Source of the DNA: Paraspadella gotoi
Taxonomy: Eukaryota > Chaetognatha
DNA length: 64,000 bases
Reading direction: 5' to 3'
Assembly: GCA_051294375.1 (NCBI GenBank)
Contig: CM119270.1
Location: 897,238 to 961,237 of the forward strand
Positions 52,301 to 61,805 of the stretch are shown here, piece by piece. Position 1 is the first letter of the stretch. Each line of letters opens with the position of its first letter. A program made the position numbers and the translations under genes. The notes below the pieces were generated by a model. That model did no database searches and was not told where the DNA came from. It saw nothing but the letters and a program-made list of their open reading frames with translations.

Positions 52301-55300
52301 GGCGGCGCCGGGCTCTCGCGGGGCCGCTTCGCCGAGCTCGAGAATCTCAAGGAGGTGGAGGAGGAAGAGGACGAGGAGAGAGGGACGAACCGTTTGGCGC
52401 CGCCCGAGCCTCACACCCCGGGCTTCGGACGTCTCAAGGTCGACGATCATTACTCGTCGGCAAGGGCCGATGATCGATCCCACGCGCTTCTGGTGCCGAC
52501 AACGCCGGGAGCGCCGGTTTCCAAACCTCCGGCGCCGGCATTCGTTCCGTTCTCCGATGAAGAAGCGCCGGCCAAGCTAGCGGCGCCGATTTCTGCCATA
52601 TCCCAAGTGCGGCGCCCATTGGGGCCGCTCGCCGATCCGGCGCCGTTTATCGAAGACGAAGAGATGCTGCCGTCGCCCGACTACGACGACGACGAGGATT
52701 ACCTTGGAGACTATCTTCAAGACAAAGAGACGACGAAGAATAATTTGTCAGTTCTTTTCAACGCGGACGCGATACCGAAAGCCGACACAGACGAGTCGGC
52801 CGAGCCCAGTCGAGCGGGGGAGACCGACGAAGAGCCGACAAGTGGCGATGTGCATTCGGTCATGGACACTCACATGCAGGTAAAAAAGAGGAGAGTGCTT
52901 CAGCATTATTATATCGAAAAAGGTTTAGTGTTTCTTTTTTATCCCCCTTTTCCCCATTCGTAACGCTTAGTTCCAAGATCAGGGTTCAGTCAGAGACTGA
53001 ATTTTGTTTTATTACCCTAGTACAGGGTAGTAAATGAGCAACTGAAAAAGCCAAAAAATCAAAAAGTTTGAGTCGGATCTGCCTACGATAATTATTTGGT
53101 CAACTGGCATAATTTGGTTAATTGACGTAATTTGCTCAACTGGCATAATTTGCTTAACTGGCATAATTTTGTCAACTTGTAGAACTTAGTCACTTTAATA
53201 ATTTGGTCAACTGGCATAATTTGTCAACTGGCATAATTTTCTCAATCAATCAGAGAGAGAGAGAGAGAGAGAATTTGTAAAAAATTCAAATAAATGTCTT
53301 TTGGTTTTTCAATTTAAACTCTTTTTCACTCGCCCGATTCCATCGAAACTTTATATCCAGCTCAATCACACACTTTCCTACCCACACACAAAATTTCATT
53401 TTAATCAAACCATCCAATCACGAGTAATTGGAGTTATTATACATGTATTTATTTATTTATTTATCATAATTAGAGGTTCTGATATGATAATAATGATTTA
53501 CCGACAAGATTTTGGGGTGGAACCGACGGATCGACAAAGTGGATTATAGAGTCGGAATCTGCTGATAAGCGGATCGACTAAAAATATGTGAACGTAAACT
53601 GAAAATTATTTCTTTCTTTATTTCCTTCTTTCCTTAAGGCCTACGAGGCGGCGACGTTTAATCTCGATTTGGATCAGACCGTCGCCCTCGGCGATCGTCT
53701 TCCCGAGATCGAATGCACGGTCATGATCGATTCCTCGGACCCCTGGAGCCCCAAGCTCATCGAGAGCATTCTGGCTAAAACGGGCACGCCACTCGAGATC
53801 CGTCAGGGCTACGTGGAGCTGGAAGCGGCGGGGCCGTCGAGAATCGTCGTGGGGAAGACTTACAATTAGAGGAGAAGAATACGTCGTTGAGAAGCAGATC
53901 GGCGAGGGAGGGTGAGGGAGTGAGGATTAGGGAGGGTTGGGATGAGGGAGTGAGGATTAGGGAGTGAGGAATTAGAGGAGGGAGGGTGAGGGAGTAAGGA
54001 TTAGGGAGGAGGGTGAGGGAGTAAGGATTAGGGAGGGAGGGTGGAGGAGTAAGGAATTAGGGAGGGAGTGAGGATTAGGGAGGGGAGGGTAGAGGTAGGG
54101 AGGGTGAGGGAGTAAGGATTAGGGATCGAGGGTGAGGGAGTGAGGATTAGGGAGGGAGGGTGAGGGAGTAAGGATTAGGGATCGAGGGTGAGGGAGTGAG
54201 GCTCTTGAATGCGCTGATAAAGACTTGAAACAGAGTCGAAACATGTCTGTTTTTTATGTCAAATAAAATTGTTGTTGTAACAAAACAAATATTTTTGCTA
54301 ATCTCATAACACAACGAAACGAAAGGATACCATCAAATTCTAATTCTATTTTTTGTTTTCTCTTTCTCTCTTTTGCTTTCTCTTTTTCGTTCTCTACTTC
54401 TTCTCTTCCTCATTATTTTTGTAGTTGTTAGTTTCTTAAACGCTTGTTTGTTAGTCTTTCATAAACTAATGTCTTTTTTAACATTCGTTCCTTCTAATAT
54501 TAATTTTTAAATTTTTTAAAATAATTTTTTTATTTGGTTTTATTCATTTTTTTCATTCATTCGGTTTTATTTTCATTTTGAAGAGACAGTAATTATTGTT
54601 ATGTGTTAATGACAGAACCGTTCAATATAAGCAGTCCCTGAGCTTCGGATCAGGCTGTAACACCATGTTACAGGCAGGTTAAGCGCCCCGTCCCTCTTAA
54701 CTGCCAGACGACCACCGGGCTAGAACCCCGGACCTTTGGGTTGGGAGGCGAATGACTTGCCTCCGGCACCAATGGCCGCTGATGAACGGTTGGTGGATTT
54801 TAGTCCACCATACATCCCCCCCTCCCGTAGGGAGAAGTCTGTTGCGTCTCTTCAGTGAATTGTTGTTGTTGGTGGAAAGTTCGTCACCAAGTTGAGGCAT
54901 GTCGCCTGATGTGTTGTGGGCGGAAAGTGCATCGCCAGGTGAGGCATGTCGCCTGAAAGTGTTGTTGTTGCTGTTGTGTTCGGAAGTCGGGCTCACCAAT
55001 GAAGAGACAGTAATTATTGTTATGTGTTAATGACAGACCGTTCAATATAAGCAGTCCCTGAGCTTCGGATCAGGCTGTAACACCATGTTACAGGCAGCGT
55101 TAAGCGCCCCGTCCCTCTTAACTGCCAGACGACCACCGGGCTAGAACCCGGACCTTTGGGTTGGGAGGCGATATGACTTGCCTCCGGCACCAATGGCCGC
55201 TGATGAACGGTTGGTGGATTTTAGTCCACCATAATTTGCTTTTTTGTTTATTTTAAAAAGGGAAAGAAAAAGAGAGAAAAATTAAAATAAGAGGGATTAT

Positions 55301-57250
55301 TTATTTTTAGCTAAATTGAATATATATTATTGCATGAAAGGGCAAAAAAAAAGAAAGAGGTAAAAGCAAAGGGCGAAAAAAAGGAGAAAAAAGAAAGGGG
55401 GAAAGAAAAAAGGGAAAAGTGAAAAAGAAAAAAAGAAAACAGGAGGAGATAAAATAAAAGGAAGAAAAGAATAAGAGAGAGATTAGGATAGAAAAAAGAA
55501 GAAAATAACAAAAAAAAATTGGAGAAGAGAGAGAGGGGTAAAAATATGGTGAGAAGGGGAGAGGAGAATAAGAGAGAACAGAAAAAAAATAGTTTTTTTT
55601 TTTAAATTAAAGATTTCATACCAAAAAATGAAAAAAAAAACATTTGAAAATTAACCGACATTTAACCGTTAAAATAAAATATATTAACGGTTAAGTTAAA
55701 ATTATTTTTAACCGTTAATAACCGTTAACAGTTAACGGTTATCATGAACACTAGTGAGGATTAGGGAGGGAGGGTGAGGGAGTAAGGATTAGGGAGGGAG
55801 GAGTGAGGATAGGGTAGGGAGGGTGAGGTAGTAAGGTTAGGGAGGTGAGGGTGAGGGAGGTAGTAAGGATTAGGGAGGAGGGTGAGGTATAAGGATTAGG
55901 AGGTGAGGTGAGGTCGGGGGTCACGATTGTGTTTAGTTCAGATCTTCATTCATGAATTGTTGGTTTCTTGGTTAAGTCCGCCATAATGCTGAACTTCATC
56001 GTAATTATTGGTTAATTAACGCTTCCGTATACAAAACGAGTTCATTCCAACATCCATTGTTATAGTTGTCATTATGATTAGTAGTATGTATTTTTTATAC
56101 TCCTTCCAGCTTCGCCAAAGTCTTCGCCGCAGTCCGCGCCTCCACCGGGAAAACCATCTGTCTCAAGTTTCAAAAACCCGCGTGCCCATGGGAGTTTTAC
56201 GTCAGCACAGAGATTCGGCGCAGGTTGAAGAGGAGCGGTCGCTCGTTCCGACGAGACGATTTCATGAACGTGGAGACGGCCTACTTCTCGCCCTCTGCGT
56301 CTTACTGCGTCAACGAGCTCGGCAAAGGTGTTGAGAGAGAGAGTTAGAGAGAGAGAGCTGGGTGGGGGTAAGAACATTAAGTTGAGTCTCTCAGGGTTGA
56401 AGAGTAGCTGAAAGCTTTGAAATGCAGCTCATTCAGTCGTCCACAGAAATATTAGATTCACTAAGTAGTTCGTCGACGCTTTTAAGCTCAAAGTGACTCG
56501 TGCTCAGCGTCAAATTTCCTTTCTCTCCCTCTTTCTTCGGCAGGCACCCTCCTTGAGATGGTCAACGCCTTCAAACGCGACGGCCCGTTCCATGTTCCCG
56601 AATCCTTGGCGCTGCTTCTGACGTTAGACCTCCTCGTCACGGTGGAGCGTCTTCATTCGACTGGCATCATTCACGCCGACGTCAAGCCTGACAATTTCCT
56701 CTTCGTCGCCGACGCACTGCCGACGCCCAAGGCGTTGCGAGACGCGGCGTCGTTGTCATCTCAGAAAAGCCTTGACGACCCCCTCACCGCCCGGCGCTCC
56801 CTCATCAAACTGATTGATTTCGGCCGATGCATCGATTTAACCTCTTTTCCCGCGGGGACGAATTTTATGGCCAAAGTCAAAACGGACGGGTATCAGTGCC
56901 AGGAGATGATCGAGGGTCGACCGTGGACGTTCCAACTCGACCTTTTCGGGCTGGTCTCTTGCGTATATGTCGTCCTTAGGGGCGATTATCCCAAGTGGAA
57001 GCGGAACCAACTCGGTCGCGCCATTTTAACGCCATTGGGGGTCGGGCACGGACAGTTGCGGGGCTACCGGCACCCCAAGGTGTGGCAGACGCTGGAGAGA
57101 ACGCTGATCGGGATCCCTGACTGTGACTTGATTCCAGATTTGAAGCCTTTGATCCAGGAGACGAGAGAGACTCTGGCAGAGATGGTTGATGACTACGAAA
57201 AGAATTACGAGACTTTTTGTCGTCTGCTGAGACAGGCGCGGTTGGTGTAA
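49312..57250 (+). CDS. BUB1: spindle-checkpoint kinase BUB1, frame broken once in exon 6
   Basis: Eight exons: 49312-50479, 50768-51168, 51322-51532, 51762-52043, 52176-52879, 53639-53911, 56110-56327 and 56544-57250, about 1320 residues once one base is skipped (human 1085). BUB1 is the kinetochore kinase of the mitotic checkpoint. The N-terminal Mad3/BUB1 TPR region (about 10-165) has PLEVWWRYILWAQ and KLALFYTNWAEYTHLAGN. A coiled coil follows, then a CD1-like SPTINARLAQAQVLALFN (about 402-419) and a KEN box in DEDKENRG (about 452). The kinase has IGEGG|FAKVF, CLKFQKPACPWEFY, HADVKPDN, LIDFGRCID and TDGYQCQEM. In exon 6 the frame meets TAG at 53867-53869, and skipping one T gives RGEEYVVEKQIGEGG with the correct exit phase. 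I did not recognise a GLEBS motif. The upstream frame is open, so the start is a choice. Confidence 0.9.
52086..52170. repeat. 27-base tandem repeat in BUB1 intron 4
   Basis: Three to four copies of a CTCTCTAAATTCCATCCCTT unit run up to the acceptor at 52174-52175. Confidence 0.85.
53096..53245. repeat. tandem repeat in BUB1 intron 5
   Basis: Imperfect copies of a roughly 19-base CAACTGGCATAATTTGGT unit, about seven copies. Confidence 0.85.
53905..54205. repeat. G-rich minisatellite starting at BUB1 exon 6 donor
   Basis: Variable copies of GAGGGTGAGGGAGTAAGGATT-like units, 20-35 bases each. The unit repeats the exon-intron junction itself (GGGAGGGTGAGGG), so many donor look-alikes follow the real donor. 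The array resumes at 55751. Confidence 0.9.
54206..54320 (+). mobile_element. Penelope-like element remnant with hammerhead-like core
   Basis: CTGATAA (54214-54220), a GACTT/GAGTC stem and GAAAC (54238-54242) mimic a hammerhead core. The downstream ATGTCTGT, AAATAAAATTGTTGTTG and CATAACACAACGAAACGAA match the 3' flank of the element at 47329-47475. It lies at the point where the minisatellite is interrupted. Confidence 0.5.
54580..55232 (-). mobile_element. two direct copies of a tRNA-derived SINE
   Basis: 54580-54811 and 55001-55232 are about 95% alike, in direct orientation and 421 bases apart. On the minus strand the head has a tRNA-like start (GGCCATTGGTGCC) and a box B-like GGGTTCTAGCCC. 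The body includes CTTAACTGCCTGTAACATGG. The 190-base spacer has its own short repeat (GAGGCATGTCGCCTGA, twice). Several bases differ by single insertions. Confidence 0.65.
55751..55915. repeat. G-rich minisatellite, resumed
   Basis: Same GTGAGGATTAGGGAGGGAGG units as at 53905-54205, after the 1.5 kb interruption. Confidence 0.85.
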
Positions 57251-57607
57251 ATGGTTGACCCAATTTTAAATCTTTAAAAAAATATTTTGTTTTTGTTTTT
57301 AAATGTTAAGTTTGACAATTTTAGGGAAATGTTTATATGATTTTATTTTTGGCTATTTGCAATGTTATATTCCAAGTGTCCTTTTTACATTTTATATGGC
57401 AAAGATACTTGAGCGAGGAGATATATGGCAAGGTGGACCGATATGGAATCATCATTCCATAAAGAAATTAAGGATTTTGCTTTTATTTTTGCTACCATCT
57501 GTTCTTTAGAATATCAACCGCCATTATATTCCTTAAGCCTAGCTTTGTATACAAAGGTTAGCTCTCAGTGATTATATTTACAGCCTAAATAATTATTGGT
57601 CAGCCAA

Positions 57608-58774
57608 ATGTCGGCCCCGACCAAGGCCTATGCTTTTCACAAGGCTGCCCTCCGACGGGCACGTGATCTTCCAAAGGTCGGTCTTGACAACCTTTTTTAC
57701 GACCACGAGCGACACCCGCCCAAACGGCCCCTCACTGCGCGAAAGACTAAAAAGTATGGCGGCTTTGGTCACCACGGCGACAAGCACCTTCCCGTTTTGG
57801 GCTGGGAGCACGGAGTGCCACTCCACGAGCGCACTCCTTGCGAGCCTTACAACAAAGACTACTTCAGGCGCCGTGAATATCCTCCATTCTCTCTCCACAA
57901 GCTACAGCGGATGATCGACTTGGGTCGAATCGATCCTACACGTCCCGTCGACCTCGCCGCCCTCTGCAACGCCAGGACGTTTCTCTTAGACGTCGCCAAC
58001 CGTCACTACGGGTTCCAGTTGATGGACGAAGGGGCCGATTGCTTCGTGGCGAAAGTCAATCTCGAGGTTAGAAGATAATTGATATGAAATTGGTACAACC
58101 AATCGTTGATTTAGTAAACCAGCTATCTTGCCCCTGACTTTGGACAATGGACAGGCCTCCATCCCTCTTACAGGATAATAACATAGCAGGACCCTGCAAG
58201 CCTCCACACTAGACTCAACCGGATTCCCTATCAATGAAATGATGTAATATTTCAAAGAATGTTTCAATTATATAATATTGATCTTTTCATAACTACAATT
58301 CATTATCTAATGATGTAAGAAACCATTCTCGACTTAAACACATAATTAATAATTCTTCACTCTTCAACGCAGATATTGTAAAGTTGCATAAGCTAGGAAG
58401 GTAGATTGAGAGAGAGTCACTCATTCGGAATTTAAAGAATAAACAATTTTAAACATTCATGCGTTTCCCGCTCTTACTCGCCACTCTCTTTCTTGCCATT
58501 CTCTTTCTCGCCACTTTCTTTCTCGCCACTCTCTTTCAGGCACTCTTTCTCGCCACTCTCTTTCTCGCCACTCTCTTTCTTGCCACTCGCTTTCTCGCCA
58601 CTCTCTTACTCGCCACTCTCTTACACGCCACTGTTTTTCTTACAGGTGCAGCACGTTGAGAGCGAAGTTGCCATCGCCGCGGTGGAGCGAGCGGGTGGAA
58701 CCCTCACCACCCGATTCTACGATCCACCTTCTCTCTTCGCCCTCAGAGACCCTGAAAAGTTTTTCAGCAAAGGT

Positions 58775-58819
<45 letters not shown>

Positions 58820-59610
58820 TTGTTATCCTTCCTCTTCGTCCTTGAGGCATTCCGATCCCCCGCTGCGCTCTTCCTCCTCAAGACGCCGTCGCGTATTACA
58901 TCGATGCGACGAAAAGGGGATACTTGGCTGACCCAAGGGAGATCGCCGTCGAAAGGTTGTTCTTGTCGTCGTCGTCGTCGTCATCGTCATCGTCGTGTTG
59001 TCTCTAAACGAAAATTATATTGTGTCTCAATAGCACTCACCGTTTTCCAAATAAAAGTAGTTTAAAAAAAAAAATTTATACTGGTCCAAAAGTTATGCCT
59101 TTTTTTATAGGCTTGTTTGTCAGTATAGTTTTATATACCAATGTCGAAAAGAAACTTACAAAAAGAAACACCAACTCGCACCAACTAAAATAAATTACCG
59201 CACCTTTTCTTCATGATAGTTTTTATNNNNNNNNNNATTTATTTAAAATTTATTCCGATAGGTTCTCACAGAATTCATTCGTTAACGGTCTGTATTATTG
59301 AAACGCATTATAATTGACCGGACAATTCCATCCATCGAATTCTAAAAAAAAAAATTCAAATCCTTTCCGTTTATCCTTTATAATTTTTCATCTTTGAATC
59401 TGATTCAGATTGAAACTCTCTCAAAAATTCGGCTACCGTCTGCCAGATCTGGAGGCCGAAAACGACCCGGCCGTCTTGGAAAGGCTCGTGGCCCGCAAGG
59501 ATCCTCGCCAGATCTTCTTCGGCCTGTCGCCCGGTTGGGTCGTAAATCTCAGAGACAAAATCATTTTGAAACCCAAAGACGACGAACTCGTCGAGTTTTA
59601 CGCGTCCTGA
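57608..59610 (+). CDS. MRPL15: mitochondrial large-subunit ribosomal protein uL15m
   Basis: Exons 57608-58066, 58646-58772, 58847-58955 and 59409-59610 have matching phases and give 298 residues (human 296). MRPL15 is the L15-family protein of the mitochondrial 39S subunit. Hallmarks are LPKVGLDNL, the basic KKYGGFGHHGDKH loop, PFSLHKLQRMIDLGRIDPTRPVDL, DEGADCFVAKVNLE, SEVAIAAVERAGGTLTTRFYDP, IDATKRGYLADP and the very conserved RKDPRQIFFGLSPGWVVN near the end. Exon 3 is short and its frame was fixed by the phase-1 and phase-2 junctions. Intron 3 contains the 10-N gap but both flanking exons are complete. Acceptor-like CAG sites at 57581-57583 and 57601-57603 lie just before the ATG. Confidence 0.95.
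58461..58640. repeat. pyrimidine minisatellite before an acceptor
   Basis: About ten copies of a CTCGCCACTCTCTTT-like unit run into the acceptor of MRPL15 exon 2 (58644-58645). Confidence 0.9.
58775..58816. repeat. GA microsatellite after MRPL15 exon 2 donor
   Basis: The donor GTGAGGAGAG continues directly as a GA repeat occupying much of the 74-base intron. Confidence 0.9.
59227..59236. other. assembly gap (10 N)
   Basis: A run of N inside MRPL15 intron 3. Confidence 0.98.
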
Positions 59611-59887
59611 ATTATTTTGTTTGTTTGCTTAATTTTAAAGTAATACGTTGTTATCCTTCCGAAACGCAGTTGAGATAAGACAAGGTCGTAAACGATGACA
59701 AGATCGAAGATTTTAGAGATTTAGTCGTCACCTTTGAAAACGGATCGCTGATACAAACGATTCGTTTTCGATATATATTATTTCCCTCTCTTATCTTGCG
59801 TTTTAACGAGAAAGAGAGAGATAGAGATCGAGACACTCTCGTCTACTTTAAAAACCAAAACGAAAAACAAAAGAAAAAGACAACAAA

Positions 59888-60969
59888 ATGGAGGAGGACG
59901 TGACGATGGACGACAGTTGCGACGGAACGGACGACGGTCGCCCGCGATACTCGACGCCCGTCGATCACGACGTCGACGACGCCGACGAAACGACGACGAC
60001 AACGATGAACGGCGTCGACGATCAAAACAAAAACTCGTTGGCCAACGCCAACAGCGCCACCGCCGCCGCCGTGGAAAGCGCCATCTTGCGTCCCGGCAAC
60101 ATAATCATGATGACGGTGAGACGGATTTCTCAAATTTCGGGCTCTCTTTTCCGTCAGCGCCCCGTTTCTGTTCGTTTATCCCAGAATTTTATTTTAACCT
60201 AAATGTATTTATTATGATCTTAATTTCCGAGTCTTCCCTTCCCTCTTTTCTTCTCTTAAAAATGCTGACCGTCGAAAAGCTAACGGCGGAGGATTACGAG
60301 AAAGAATATTGGCCCCGACTCGACGAGGCCATTCACCAGCTCCTCGCTCTTATTCCCGGCCAGTACGCCCCCATCTCTTACGAGCAGATGTACAGCTGCG
60401 TGTACAAGTGCGTGTGCAAACAGTTCTCCGAGCGACTCTACGCGGATCTCCTCGCCAAGGTGGCCAGCCACTTGGACCAACTCACCGGAGAGATCGCTTG
60501 CTCCGAGCCCAAGGCCTACATCGAAAAGTTTAACTTTGCCCTGAACCAGTACCTGCAAGCGCTGGGGGGGATCGTCCCCATCTTCAACTACATGAACCGG
60601 TTCTACGTGGAGAGCAAGCTGGGCACGGACCTGCGCAAAGAACTACTGACCCTGTTCAAGACCCGCGTGGTGGACCGACACGCGGCGGAACTGATCCCGT
60701 TGCTCCTGGACGCTCAGTCGAAGCCGTTCATGGTGGCGCCGGCCGTGATGGCCAACGTGGTCAAGCAACTGCACGGACTCTGTCCCGAGTTGGTCAGGTC
60801 TCAGCCGGGTCTCTTCGTCAGGTTCATTCCCAATCTCCTTCCGCCCACGACGGAGGGGGACCTCGAGCGCGTGATCGAGGAGACGCGGAGGATGCAGGAG
60901 GCGCTCGCGCGGGACCCCGACTTTCGATCCGCGGCGCAAGGGGGCGGAGGGAAGCGGGCGTTGGATTAG
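59888..60969 (+). CDS. CACUL1: CDK2-associated cullin-domain protein 1
   Basis: Exons 59888-60115 and 60280-60969 give about 305 residues (human 369). CACUL1 is a cullin-like protein linked to CDK2 activation and cell-cycle entry. Exon 1 encodes an acidic, Thr/Asn/Ala-rich leader ending NIIMMT. Exon 2 has AEDYEKEYWPRLDEAI, SYEQMYSCVYKCVCKQ, IVPIFNYMNRFYVESKLGTDLRKEL, MVAPAVMANVVKQL and RFIPNLLPP, which matches CACUL1 and a cullin N-terminal fold. The acceptor is uncertain. The AG at 60278-60279 keeps the frame but drops VEK, which family members appear to keep. Translation could also start at the ATG at 60262. It starts 278 bases after MRPL15. Confidence 0.85.
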
Positions 60970-61805
60970 AGAGAGAGATATATAAAAAACACACTTGACT
61001 TCGGGGAGAATTTTAAATTAATCGGTGGGATGTCGGAAACTTGCCGATTCTATTTATTTCGAGTTAGAAGACTTTTAATATTAGTATAATTTTCTCAAGA
61101 AAAAGAACAGTTTATATTGAGATTTCATGGGGGTTTTTTCCTCAAAGTTTTCGCCATATTTAACGACTTTTTAAGACTTTTTTTCTTTCTTCGTTCTTCC
61201 TTAAAAATCGATTTCCGTGATCTGGACTCATCCAGTTTCGATCGCATCGCGTACAATCTTCTTCATATCGAGCGTCCTTACCCTTTGACCTTACCCCCAC
61301 CTCCCACCCCCCTCACCCATCACCCCGTCCTTCCAATTTATTTTCTCATTAATCTTCCTCGGGTCATTTCATTCGCTGTAGGGAATTTAAATATAGTTTT
61401 AACTAGTCGAAATTTTTTTTTTATTATTAAATCTCTCAGTCATCGCCGCGTTGGTTTTTTGTTAGTTGAGCTTTAGTTTATTCTTCTCCACTTCATTTCC
61501 GATCTTTGGTTTTTTTCATTCGCCGCTAGACGTCGCATCTAGGTTCTGTTTACGTACCATATTTTTTTCTTTTTTTTTAGTAAACGAAAAAAAAAGCAAC
61601 CAAACTTTGTCTCCATTTTTCTTTAATCTTTAATTTTCTCAAGATGAGATTTTTTTTTCTTTCCCCTTTGCCCTCATAACATTTTTCCCCCCCTCCCACC
61701 CTAATCTCCCAATTTTTTGCTTATATTAGATTCGCTCAATATGATAAATAGTGAATTGTTAAGAAACTTAGTTTGCGTCTACTAAATTGATACGATGGGT
61801 CAAAG
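60970..61805. other. CACUL1-VPS52 intergenic region
   Basis: T-rich and pyrimidine-rich sequence, probably the CACUL1 3'UTR and the VPS52 leader. No gene is recognised. Confidence 0.5.

Noticed and set aside
55311-55511. Phe/Leu-rich minus-strand frame
   Set aside because: Complement of a purine-rich repeat tract within BUB1 intron 6.
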